From Anarhynchus alexandrinus (lineage: Eukaryota; Chordata; Aves; Charadriiformes; Charadriidae), in contig VUYV01000212.1 in the NCBI GenBank assembly GCA_008711295.1, positions 590,564 to 654,563 of the forward strand: a DNA stretch of 64,000 nucleotides, given 5' to 3'. Positions within the stretch are counted from its first letter, which is position 1. Every line of letters starts with the position of its first letter. This document shows positions 36,501 through 48,252 of the stretch, piece after piece. The position numbers and the translations under genes were made by a program. Under the pieces are notes generated by a model. The model saw only the letters and a list, made by a program, of their open reading frames with translations. It had not been told where the DNA came from and did not search any database.

Positions 36501-39500
36501 TTTTTCAACCTTTTTTTTTTTTTCTGAAGATATTTTTAACTTCACACTTCTATCTAGAGCCAAATACTAAAAATAAATACATTTTATTTTTACATACAGT
36601 CTATGGTAGAAAATACAGAACTTTTTTCCCCTGTCAGTCGCAAAGTTACAGAGTAGTTTATGTAGACACAGGATTCAAACTCCAAATAGCCCAGGATGGG
36701 CAAATTACCTTTTCTACTTAATGCCTGAAAATCCCATCTATCCAAGGATGCTTAGCACAAGCTAACATTACACATAAACTGATAATTATGGTAGGGATGC
36801 TGGATAGAGTATTGCTCCCTCGTAGTGCTTTCCACTGCTATGGGCATTTTTTTCCCTTTGTGGCAGAGCAGCAATGGCAATCTCGGTTTAATGTTAACCA
36901 AAGCGTTTGCATTCTTTCTTTTTCCTCTCTGCTTTAATTCTCCATGCACATTTGCCCTCAAGCTACAGAATTAACACTGTACAGCCATCTAACTTCCTCA
37001 GATTCCACTGGAACCACTGTCAAAGTCCACTTTGCTCTGACAGAGCTCCAGGTGGTTACTGTTTCTGTAAGGAGAGCCTGTTTCAGGCTGTTTGGGACTG
37101 ATATTGGTATAGTTGCACCAGCAGTACGTCCTCAAAATGCTCTTTATTTCCCCCAAAGCCACAGATGGTTCTGGGGAAGAAAAAAAAAAAAAGAGTTTCT
37201 GTGTCAGATGAACCCAGTTCCTTGCACATTCCTTCTAATTCAGACTGCCACCAGAGCTGGCGTTCTGAAGGCAAGCAGTGTCTTTTAGATGAAATGTGGT
37301 TATCCATATAGGAATTCTTTAGCAGTTTTCTTTGATCTGCATTTTCTGCTATTTGAGACACTGGATTCCCTGTTTCAGGAATTTGCCAATATAAAAGTTT
37401 GTAAAGGAGAATGTACAAATACAGTGATATTTGCCATGTTGTGCCTTGGGTTTAACAGGTAGGGCATGTATTGTAACATTTTACTCCCTCCATACAGAAT
37501 AGATATATTTTGTTAGTTGCCCATAATGTTATTCTGACCTGGATTTAAACAAAAAACCCCAATCCTAACCAAGCACACTTCCAACCGTCTTTTATCCGTA
37601 GCCATCAGTTTCCTCCAAACTGTTGTCTACACTAAAATTGCAAATTACCTGGGGAGTTTAAACCCCACAATGTGCCCTTTGCTCCTTCCTTCAGAGTTGC
37701 TTCAAACCCTGGTTGATCTGTAGAAGGGTTATTGCTCATCTTGCATGGCAAATGAATTTGTGTTTTCTTCCTCTCTCTCTCTTTCCTAGTTATATTTTTG
37801 CTATTTCTTCTGGAAGCTGCTGCAGGATGCTGCTTCCTGCAGATTCTGTGGCAACAGGCAGTCAGTTGGCATTGTTGGTAAGGAAAAGTATTCATGTAAA
37901 GGATTTGCCAGTAGCACCAGGATCTGCTGACAATAGATGAGTGGAAGACATAGAGTGGAAGGGATAAGGATGAGTAAAGAAAAATACTATGCTGGGAATT
38001 CAGGAAATAGAATGAGTTGACATACAAAACTGAGCCATCAAACCAAGAGCCAGGGGAAGAGGAGGACAAAAAATACAAACATGTTTTGGCCAATAGCCTG
38101 TACTAGTAGTAAGAGGGAAATTTGAATTTATTCCCAAATTTCATGGAGGAGGAAAAAAAAAAAGCAATAGGAGAGGACAGGGTTTAACAAGAATAAAAGG
38201 TCAGGAATTACCTACTTAGGATTTGCCTATAAGGAAAAGTGGGTGGTCAGTAAGCTATAGTGTCAGTTTATAGCATATAAGACACTGTACACTCCTTGTG
38301 TGAATAACCTGTGCTGTGTCTGCTTTAAAAGCAGAGGAAGCCTGAACTTTTGTGTAATGATGCACTTAATGCAGTGTGAGCTACATAGTGCTGTTGCAAA
38401 TTGTTTGGCAATTTTTGCTTAAGGTATTGATGTTGCTACTTGACCCTCTTTCTCACTTCCCCAGTTAGTGTATGTGGATCTGGTTTGTGGGGTGGTGGTA
38501 ATTGTTTCTCACCCTTTTTTGGTGAATACTGTGATCCAGCTTAGTTCTTTTTATGCAGCTCATGGTTGAGCCACACGGAGAGTTATGCCAATGTTTCTGT
38601 TAAATACCTTACAGTTTCACATGATGGCACAGAAGAGTCCACACAGAATATTAGTGTGAAGCACGTAATGTAGTGAAATTCATCCTCTGGCTTAATTTCT
38701 CTGTCCTATGCAGCTTCTGGTTTTCCTATTTTATTTGCCCAAAAAGTAAATAAATCTGCCACATCTTTTTTGCAAGAGGCTTGATAGCTCTTTGCTGGAG
38801 GATGCGACCCTGACATTACTTTCTGCCTTCCTTATTGGCACTGAAAAATATGCATCTTAATCACTCAGATTTTTATTCCTATGGTGTATGAAACTCAAAT
38901 TTTTAATAATTGAAAATAGGTAGTTTCCAAAGAGGAGTTCAGGATTTCAGTTACGAAGAAGCTAACTAGCTTTTCGAAGCTAGTCCCCAAGCTGTTTTGA
39001 TAATAGTGATGGTCTTGTTTTTGGAGATGTGTGTTAGAAGGGGTTACGGATAGCTCTTACAGTGCAATTGAACTATAGAATGATAGTCAATCTTTGCATT
39101 TACATGCAGTTGAAAGCCAGGGATACATGGTTTGACTTTCACCCTATTAGGCTTTACACATGCAAACAATACATAGATACAGTGATAGCTAACTAGGTAT
39201 ATACATCTGTGGCTAATAAATATATCATAAACAAGTAAAGGTACAGTGTAAGTTAGAGTATGTAAAAGACAACAATTTCTTTCATTAAGGTCCTCTCGTA
39301 GTGAAGTAGGTGATAGTGCAAAAGATGCAATATCAGCCATGAAGTGATATAATTCAATTAAAAAAGGGTGAGGGGAACTTTTTTGCAGCTGTTGTGGTTT
39401 GATTGTAGAATTTACGACATGGGTATATCAAACTTGTAGTCAATCTTCAACCTGTTTTACATTGTTTAGGTACTATTAAAATACTTTTTTCCCAATTCTG

Positions 39501-42500
39501 TTGTATTATGCATTAGAATTTATTACTTTTGAGCATAGTTTTGGGCTTTTTAGCATTTGTAACTAACCTACTCTATGCCAAAAAAGGTAATTATGGTAAC
39601 TGATGTCTCTTTTTTGAGAAACAGAAACATATCATGTCTTAAACCATAGGACCTTTTATTTGAATCCATCTGAAGTTCCAGGTCCTGCAACAGATTTTCT
39701 TCAGAGAAAATATTAATTATTCTGTTTTGGTTGTATGGCCTGTGCACACTCATTTCCCACTGCATTTTGATTCTCTGAATCTGTGTAAGGCTTGGGCATG
39801 CCCTACTTCCATCTGCTCTTTCCAATTTCTGCACCTCCTATGACTGTTCTGAGTGAGGTGTTACCTTGTTAGGTCTAGGTTAGGTATGGACTCTCTTGCT
39901 TCCATGTCTGGACTCGTACGTGTCTGTGGGCTCACATCACTATCCATTCTTTTTTCCGAGGTGCTTGGTTTGACAAGAGGTCCTTCCCTACACCTGTAGA
40001 ACCTATTTCCTCTAATCCTAGCAGAAGGGGTCATAAGGCAGCTACTTCCTATTATCTTAGAGGGAAAGGAGATCGTGCCTGGTACCGGTTTTGAGAATAC
40101 TGAATTGTCTTAATTCACAAACTCGGGCTACCTGCAGTTATTCCCGAGTTTCAGAGTAAGGACTAGTTTCACTTGTCTTGACCTCCAGTAATCAGGATGG
40201 TGGTGTTCATCAAGCTCTTCACTGACTTCCCAGTGGGCCAGAACTGTGTATTGATATGAGGTCTGTCTTATTTAGCCTTTCCTGGAGTGCTGGCTATAAT
40301 GGCAGCTCACCTCTGATGGATTTGTGTAGGTTTCCCTTATCACGATGACTGATAGTTGAAAGGTAGATCACAAGTCACGTCCTAAAACACTGTGGACTGC
40401 CTTATGTCTGTTTTCACATGACCTCAAAATGACCCAAAAAAGCTGAACACTTGGTATTCCCTGGACTCGGTATGTGTTGTAATTAATCTTTCTGAGGATC
40501 TTTTTTCTGATAAGGAAAGATTTGTTACTGTAACTGGCCCATTGTTGTCATGAGATCTGTTTGTGCTTGCAGTACAATGCCCTGTGCCAGGGCTTATCTA
40601 CAGAGCTTACAGACTTACCCCTCACAGTGCTGGGTTTTCAGAATTGGGTCAGAGTCTTCCTTTTTGGTTGGAAGCCCCCTACATTATCTGCATGATCTAT
40701 TCTTCATTCAGATCATGAAAACTAATGTCTTGTTCCTCAGCTGGAGAGTTAATTTTGGGGATCTGAGACTGCAGGGTCTCTGGGTTTCCTAGGGAGCTAG
40801 TACATGGTGACTTCTGATGGTTCTTCTGGATAGAGTCGTGGTACAGGATGTGGGGTAGCCTTCCTCAAGATGATGATACTGTCTGAGTATCTGTTTACCT
40901 TTGGCGTTTTGCAACTGGAGGGGATGGAAAGCATCCTGTCCCTCAAACCCCTTAGCTGAGTGCGTATATGAGTAGGGGTGTATGGCTTGTTAAAGCAGTT
41001 ACACTTCTGGGCTCAGAATAGTAAGATTCATAGTTTTCAAACTGAATCCCACCTTGGGATGCTGTAGGAGCGTGTAAAATACAGTCCTGACAGTCCAAAT
41101 ACTGAAGGTACTCAAAACCCAGAGGAGAAATAGAAGCACCAATATAAATGGCTTTTCAGGAATATGCAAGGGACCAGTGGCAGAGGAAATAATCCAGTCT
41201 TTCTTTAATTTCTTTTGCAGTTGTTCTTTGTTGGTTCTCTTGACACTAAAATATTCTGTTACCCAGCTCAATGATGTATATGCACTACACTATGGGCATA
41301 ATTTTGGGGTTCTTAATATCCACAGAAGCTTTCAAAATGGTGATGAGAGCTGTTCTGTGCTGTGCAGCATCCTGAGTGCTTTCAGGGTCTTTGTGACCAG
41401 GCTGGGAAGGAAGAAGCTGCTCGTTCTTTGTGAAATCTCAGGCTGTTCAAATTCCCAGTGAGCTAACTGATGTTAAAAGAGCCATCAGATGGCAAGGGAG
41501 GGCAGAAATAGTGGCGTTCTGCACATAACAGAAGCCATGGAGATAGTTACTCATTTTGTTTGACTGCTGAATGAATTCCCATCAGCCTTGTTATATCTAC
41601 ATCAGCAGACCGCGTCTATAGTCTCCTTAAAATTGGAATAGTTTCTTTTTGTACTTTCTGGCAGTGGTGTGAATTTGCAATTTTACGTAAATGATGAGTG
41701 ACTTCAGTTTCAGTGTCTTGAAAACTTTTTTTAATACCTAATGTCATCATCATATTTTATTAAAAGAAGATGCTTTAACAGCTGCAGTAGGCACAGTCCA
41801 GGTATATAGCAGTGCTCTTCCCTCATTGTGCTTATTTTGCAGTTTGTTTTTGTTTCAGCTGCTGCTTCTTCAGTGACTTTGCAGTTTGAGAGGGGGTTTA
41901 GCCGAGCAGGCACTTCTTTTTGTACCCTTTTGTTATGCAAGCAGAGCAATAGCCCTCATTTTGCAGCTCCTTTGAAACAGGCATGATATAATTTAGTCAT
42001 GTGGTTCCTACAAAACAGACTTTGCCATCTCCTTGTCTTCCAGTGGGCTAAGGCAGCTGGGCTTGACAGCACTGCTGCGTGAGCACAGGGAGAGCGGTAT
42101 GTGTGCTCAGAGCAGGGAGAGATGTGGATGCAACCACTGCGATGAGCTAAAGTCTCTCTCTCCTCTCTCTCCTCTCTCTCCTCTCTCTCCTCTCTCTCCT
42201 CTCTCTCCTCTCTCTCCTCTCTCTCCTCTCTCTCCTTTTTTGTTTTCATGATTCCAGGGAACACAGCCCCCTCATTTTCCTTTTTCCTAAAAGGAACGTC
42301 AGTATGCTATAAGCTTATATATGTACATACTTCATTTTTGCTTTGTCTGAATTATCATTTAAAAATGCTTTAACTTAGGACAGCTGCTGTAGACGTTAGC
42401 TTTAGATTTGCCAGACTGCCGTGAAAGATCATTCCACTAATGTGTTAGCTGCTTCACTGAGACTTCACAATCCAAGTTTAACAAAACCTCTATTTCAGTG

Positions 42501-45500
42501 CTGGCTGATGAGTTCTGTATAAGTGAGGGCTCAGGAATGTTGCGTGCATGTTACATACTTTAAATTTTGGGGTGGAGTCTCTTTTCAGAGGGAACACAGA
42601 TGAAGAAATTCTGTCCTGTTTTGTCTCCAGCTTTGCTGCAACTCTGACAATTCCTAGACTTTTGTCCGTGTATTTTTCTGCTTCCCAGCCTCACCAAGGC
42701 ATTGGGGTTTTAACATGCAGAAGATCGTTGTCTGGTGGTGGAGAGTATTGGATTGCATATGGAATCAGAAATAGCCGACACCTTTTGGTATACTGTGTTG
42801 TCTCATAATGAAACCTTTTAAGAACACTTCCATTGAGTTTGTCAGCCAGACACTGTGATACGACAGCCATGGGGCTGCCAAACTTGTCTATGAAACAAAC
42901 CTTTTTCTCTGAAGAGTTGCAGCGTAGATTCTTTTCACAGAGTCTCTTCCTCGCTCTCAAGATAAGAGGCTGCTCTTTAGCTGTGTTACCTTAGGAACCA
43001 GCCTGATAAACATCCAATAAAATCTTGTTTTCAGGAGTTTGTTTCTGAATATCAGTACAGAATCTCTAGCTTATTTTCAGTAAGGCCATTTCCCCCTCCT
43101 CCCTTCTCCCAACATTCACTATGCCAGACAATAGCATTTTTTCTCACAGAGATATGGTTATGTCAGGCAGTTTTTTTTTACCTCCCACAAGAAATGCATT
43201 GCCTTCATTTTAGCCCTTAGGAGAAGGTATGTTGAAGAAATCTTTTCTTAAAGTTGAGATGCTATATGATAAGCTATGCAATACTTTCTAATATATCATC
43301 ATCTTGATAAACAAGGCGTGCAAAGCTTTATAGCAAGGTAACTTTGCTATCACAAGAATCTTTTCAAGAAAAAAATATAAAATCCAGCAGTTTGTTGCTT
43401 ATGCGCCTCAACATTGGAACTCATTGTTCCTATTAATTAGAACCTTCTGTTTTAATAATAAAATTAAGTAGTTCCTGAGATAGCCAAGTACAGTAAGTAA
43501 AAAAAACCACCTGAAATTCTAGAATGTACTTAATATTTAAAGCTATTAATTTTTTTTTCTGCTTCTTAACATGGTGAAACTATTGCTATTGAAAAATGTT
43601 TTTTTCTCCCCTGCTGGATCCTAGAGCATGATCTCTTGCTCGGTAACCAGGAGCTCAAAGTGACAGGCGAATTCAGGAGCCATGCTGCAGTGCCTTCGCT
43701 ACAGCTGAAATGTATTAAGGGAAATCATCAAAAAGTGGGGGAGGTAACAGCCCAGCGCTCCACATACCTGCACTTCTGGAGTGTTTTTCCACTAGAACTG
43801 TTGGAGTGGCTCAGAATTTGTAGAAAACCTGCCAGTTTTTACATGCTTTTATATAATGCTGCCTGGTAAAGGACAGTGTAGTCTTACTCGTTGATAGATT
43901 ACCCTTCTTGTTGAGTCTCTGTAACTTGAGAAATAAACATGTCATGACATGGATCTGAACATTTTATTTCATCTTCTAGTCCTTTATTTGCACACCTTTC
44001 CTCTTTTTTTCTTTTTCTTTTCTCTCCAAGTCTCAACAAGAAACCATCTGGTATTTATTCCAAGTATTCTTACGAATGACCGCTGCTTTCCTCTGTTGGA
44101 GGGTATCTTTTGTATCTTCTCTGTTCTGACTATTGTTTTGAAATCATTAATCCTATGCCTTACACACAGGTGGTGTTGGTTGTTCTAGAGCTAATCAAGT
44201 AAGTTGCATAGATTAATATGATGTGTTTCAAGGAAATATTTAATAAATGGAAGATTTTGTTATTCCCTGTTGAAAAATAAACAACACACATCAGAGGTAC
44301 ACACTAGAGAAGACCACTTAGTAGAATATTTTTGAATCTTGATTAATTTGCATTAGAGACATTTTAATACTCTTCTGGCAATATACTTGGAACATTATTT
44401 TTTTTTTCTGTAGTTTTACAGGTTTCGGAAATGAGCCTGACATCAATCTTAATGTTGGAATTGGTTTGAATTGAATAAATAAGAGCACAAGGAAAATGTT
44501 TTTTCTTTAAATATCAGGATTGTTTTAACTATAGTAGTTTAGTCTATGAAAGTAGGATACTTTTTTTTAATTCACTTTTGAAAAACTTTTGTCTTAGGTT
44601 CACCTATGTTACTGAGTTAAATTAATTCTGCACATATACATTATGTGCAGAATGAGGGAGAAATAATCTACTTTCTAGCAAACTTTATAAACTTTATAGT
44701 AGCATTGAGGACTTTTTTTGTCCTCAGTGTTTACAGAAAATAATACAAATGCTGATGTTCACTTTTTGTTTTTCTTCTCTGAATAAAGTCACTTTTAGCT
44801 GAGGGTTTTTGTTTTATCTGAGTTAAATTTTTCAATGATTAGATAAAAATAGGAGGAAAAGGGGAAGTTCAAGTAAAAGTAAAACCCAAAATTATGTAGG
44901 TGCTGGTCTTCAAAGGTACGTAATTATTGGAAGATGTAAATAATCTTGTGGAAGATTCAGAAGCGGTGAGGGAGACTAGATGTCCTCTTCCCAAAGTTAA
45001 TCATGAAATATGTTTCTAGTCAGCACAATCCAGATTTTCATTCAGTTTACTACATACTCTTCCTTCCTTTATTTGGTAAATCTGATAGTTTTAAAAGCAG
45101 AGCATGTTTTGATAGACCTTTCTGGTTATGATTCCAGCACATTTAAGTTTCATTTTTATTAGTGGAATTAACTGTAGAATGTTGTTTTCATACACTCTGA
45201 ATTCCAGTTTTCATCCAAATGCTGCCTGACACAGATCCAAAGGAAAAACTATTGTCCTGTTAAATAAGGACTGTGCCATTCACCATTTTATAATGTACTA
45301 AATTAAAAAATTAATAATAAAAATAAATGTCTGCTTAACTATGTAATTGCTAGAATGACTATGAGATATATTGGCTAGGAAAATCAGGTTGTAAAGTTGA
45401 ATTTGGTTGTAAACCATGTTATGCAAACCAACAACAGTGATCCTTTCTTCTCAAAATTAAACATCCCAGGGCACAAGAAGATTAAAATCAGCTATATAAG

Positions 45501-46574
45501 TTAGGTTTCCTGCTTTCTTTTATTCATTTACAATTATAATTGGGGTGATTGTTGATTCCTTTTTTGCTTTTGGTCAATCCACCTTGATTACGTGTGCGTT
45601 TACTCCCCCACAAAAGCTTCTTGACTGGATTCCTAAATTTTGATGGAACTTTGCAGATTTATGCTAACTAAGAGGTTAATGTTGGAATAAGATGATCTGA
45701 TAAATGCTGTATTAAGTCTGTACTTCTGAGTGATGATTCCAGTGTGAAAGCTGTGCACGACTGATTTTAATTCTGTTTCTGCTTAGAAGCTGCTTGAAGT
45801 CCAGCTCTTTGTTCCAAAGATATGCTGACACTAAATGTTTGGGCTATTTGTTGTTTTGCCCATGCAGTGAAAGAAAGCCTTCTAGTGCTGGAACACTTTA
45901 GTTCTTTAAGGTGTAAAGTTAGAAACATCCTTTATGTTGGGGTGGACTTTGTATGATTTTCAATGACTAATACAAGTTTTAACTTTGGCTGCTATTTCTT
46001 CTCCTCTTGTGGCAACTATGTGCTCAGCCATTAATTTCATACATATTTGAACAGCGTGTTCGTGAGGGCAGCCACTGAGGCAGTATCTACGCAGTTATGC
46101 GAATGAGATCTCAATCCAGAGCCAGCATCGTGATCCCAATGTTGTAATAGCTGCAGCCTTTTTTGAAATCTTCCCAGTTGTACATGCCTTAGTACAGCAC
46201 TGAGAAGATTTTTAAATAGATTCATCAAAACTTGTAAAGGCAAAGTGGCAGCTCAAATAATAGCCTGCTATATGCAGTTTCATTGTATCTGTCTTTATTA
46301 GATAAGGAATGTGGAGTTTTGTCTTTTTATTGGTTATGTCATACATCTCAAGTAATTCGTCTTAGCTCAGGATGTAGAGCATGTAGGAGAAATACTTTCA
46401 AGGAGGAAATGCAGAATCATATGATGTCCATGTCTGCAAAATCAGCTCGACGTTGTTATTGGGTTTGAATTTGAAGATCTAACTAGTTGTCTGGTTATAA
46501 AGATTCAAACATTTTGGTATGAAAAGAAATTTTATTCACCTTGTTAACTCTGCCTTGAATATATTTCCTCTTAG
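33588..46574 (+). other. ARHGAP10: ARHGAP10 intron, 13.0 kb
   Basis: GT-AG intron (GTAAGT to TTTCCTCTTAG). It holds an A/C-rich simple stretch (about 35200-35265) and a perfect 9-bp minisatellite (42155-42235). A splice-site-bounded stretch at 43625-43743 was rejected as an exon because it gives an immediate stop. I see no gene, RNA gene or sizeable transposon. Confidence 0.8.
42155..42235 (+). repeat. (TCTCTCTCC)9 minisatellite
   Basis: Nine perfect head-to-tail copies of a 9-bp pyrimidine unit. Because nine is divisible by three, the repeat is open on both strands and gives an Arg-Glu-Glu repeat on the minus strand and Ser-Pro-Leu on the plus strand; these are by-products, not genes. The absence of any variation among copies points to recent expansion. 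The all-pyrimidine strand could form triplex DNA. Confidence 0.95.
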
Positions 46575-46706
46575 TCCTGGTCAAAGCCGCCCATCGATGG
46601 TGTCGTGGATGAATACGCCGTCTGCTAACTCTGCTGCCACAAATACTACACCATCCACTTTCTTCTTCTCTAACCCTGCCGCTGGGAGTGACAGAGCAGT
46701 GGAAAG
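46575..46706 (+). CDS. ARHGAP10: ARHGAP10 exon, linker before SH3
   Basis: A 132-bp exon after TTCCTCTTAG. The entering codon CT|T gives Leu, followed by PGQSRPSMVSWMNTPSANSA. It then runs through a Thr/Ser-rich stretch to FFFSNPAAGSDRAVE and exits with two bases (AG) at GTATGA, the weakest donor of the set. The PGQxRxSMVxWxNxxS pattern matches the segment just upstream of the SH3 domain in ARHGAP10. The Ser/Thr/Asn/Pro composition indicates disorder. Confidence 0.92.
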
Positions 46707-47282
46707 GTATGATGTATGCTTCAACTTTGGCTGGTTATTTATTTGCCTCCTTTTTTCTATGTTTTTAAAAATAGCTAATTCATGTCTTCTGCAGTGTGCG
46801 TGAATGATTATTTCAAATCAAGAAATGCAACCTTAGTGATTTTGATGGAGTAAAATAACTCCCTACTTTGTCTTATTTTGCCTTTGAACACCTTGTAGGA
46901 GGCACCCAGATTGAGCCAGTGGCCTGTTGGTTAATACAAGCAGACTTTGATTTGGTTGGTCAATTCATAGTGTCTCTCTACTACTGTGATTCTCTTACAG
47001 TGTGTTTTAAAATACTGATTCTTTTTTTTCCACAGCCAACCATGTCAAATTGAAGTTTTTCAACTTAGCCTTCTTGCCTCTGAAAGACCTTCCAATGTCT
47101 TTACCTGTCTCTGTGGTCTCATTAATTTGTTTCACTCTTTTGGCCTGTTTTCCTTCCATCCTGTTTCTGCTTCCTTCCATGTCGTTGTCCATCTTTTGAA
47201 GTATTTTCACTTTTTCCTTTGAAAGTCTTCACCGTCTTAGTTGTTTCCTTCGAGTTTTGTAACGTTTGCTTTTCTAATTAAA

Positions 47283-48068
47283 CTAATTGAGTATATTCAT
47301 AAATTCTTTCCAACACTTGGTAAGAAAATTCCATTTCTCATTTCTGGTTGCATTTTGCACCAAAACTGCATTGTCTGTTTGACTGCAAGTTCCTTGGGGC
47401 ATGGAGAATCTTTCCCAATGTTTTATGTGTAGTTGTTGTTGCCTGGGCTCAACAAAAGATGATTTAAGGGTGTGGGTGCTGTGTCTAAACAAAGCATCAT
47501 TGGGCAGCAGCAAACTGTCAGTTTGCAAAGGCGTGATTAAATAAGACGTGCCAAAAATACTTATATATTCCAAGATCTTGTGGTACTTGGAGAAGTGAGT
47601 ACTTTGGACAAATTCATATTGATGGCTTATTACTGAGCATCCTGAGAACACCTCTAAAAGACAGACTGAAATGTTAGAAATCTTACTGCGTTTAGGACAA
47701 AACAGCATCTTCAGTATTCTGGTAATGTTATACTGTAAAGAAATATAAAAAGCAAATTCTGTAGAGTGATAGTAAAAAGCTGAATTGCAAGATTCATGAA
47801 GAAACATTTCGGAAGATATAATGATGATTAGTCTATAAATTAAGTATAGTATGCTTTGCCTACTATTGATTTCATTGCTGATTAGTGCTTGGCAAAACTT
47901 TAACTGTAGTTGAAAGTCGAGTTTATCATAAAAATAAGCGTGCAGAAAGCTGGGAGTATGATATTCAGAAATGCCAACAGAAAGCTGTGAAGCTTCACCT
48001 TTGGCATGTGTGTATGAATTATAAGCCTGTAATGATGCATGTGAGATTGTGTTTAAAGTTTTAGTCAT
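47283..48068 (-). other. Long antisense open frame, unrecognised
   Basis: The minus-strand frame is open from 48074; the first ATG (48068-48066) gives about 261 codons. It is by far the longest non-transposon open frame among the unrecognised ones in this AT-rich window. The predicted product is rich in Ser, Leu, Ile, Tyr and His, has no signal peptide, no clear membrane segment beyond one short Ile-rich run (LIYRLIIIISSE), and no domain I recognise. Its last quarter overlaps a possible ancient repeat tail. It lies wholly inside one intron, antisense to ARHGAP10. It may be chance, a decayed retrocopy or an antisense transcript; I would not call it a gene without expression or conservation evidence. 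Confidence 0.15.
47378..47432 (+). repeat. Possible L3/L2-type LINE 3' tail relic
   Basis: GACTGCAAGTTCCTTGGGGC followed by ATGGAGAATCTTTCC and ATGTTTTATGTG resembles the tail shared by ancient amniote CR1/L3 and L2 elements ('gactgtaagctccttggggcagggac...'). Only about 50 bp is recognisable, by eye. Confidence 0.35.
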
Positions 48069-48160
48069 CCCCAAATGAGAATGGAGAGAGAATGGTTGAG
48101 AAAGGAGAGTGTCTTCATAATAGTAAAAAATGACTATAATTCATTAATTTCATTTTTCAG

Positions 48161-48252
48161 CGTTGCCCACCGAAAAGCAAAAGCAGTTTATCCATGTGAA
48201 GCAGAACATAGCTCTGAATTATCATTTCAGATAGGAGCAATCTTTGAAGATG
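48161..48252 (+). CDS. ARHGAP10: ARHGAP10 exon, SH3 domain N-terminal half
   Basis: A 92-bp exon after ATTTTTCAG, ending in G before GTAAGT. The split AG|C codon gives Ser, followed by VAHRKAKAVYPCEAEHSSEL and then SFQIGAIFEDV, with V completed by the last exon. AVYPCEAEHSSELSF is the SH3 ALYDY-type strand and RT loop with its acidic residues; IGAIFEDV is the following strand. This segment is almost identical to mammalian ARHGAP10 and distinct from ARHGAP26 (KALYACKAEHDSELSF). In this family the SH3 domain binds proline-rich partners; binding of PS-GAP to the kinase PYK2 has been reported. Confidence 0.95.

Larger units (their letters stand above)
46707..48160 (+). other. ARHGAP10: ARHGAP10 intron, 1.45 kb
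   Basis: GT-AG intron ending in CATTTTTCAG. On the minus strand it contains an unusually long open frame (48074 to 47283). An L3/L2-like repeat tail may be present around 47378-47432. Otherwise it is AT-rich and unique in appearance. Confidence 0.85.

Noticed and set aside
37632..38093. 153-codon minus-strand frame
   Set aside because: No recognisable content. Its Ser-rich and Lys/Arg-rich parts come from pyrimidine- or purine-biased sequence.
42155..42235. CRISPR-like array
   Set aside because: The 9-bp units are contiguous without spacers, in a vertebrate intron. It is a minisatellite.
42033..42264. Arg-Glu-Glu or Ser-Pro-Leu repeat protein
   Set aside because: Entirely produced by the 9-bp minisatellite, which happens to be frame-neutral.
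43625..43743. Stretch bounded by TCCTAG and GAG|GTAACA, resembling a 119-bp cassette exon
   Set aside because: In the phase left by the exon ending at 33587 it gives CT|A GCA TGA, an immediate stop. The product is not recognised, and there is no independent support.
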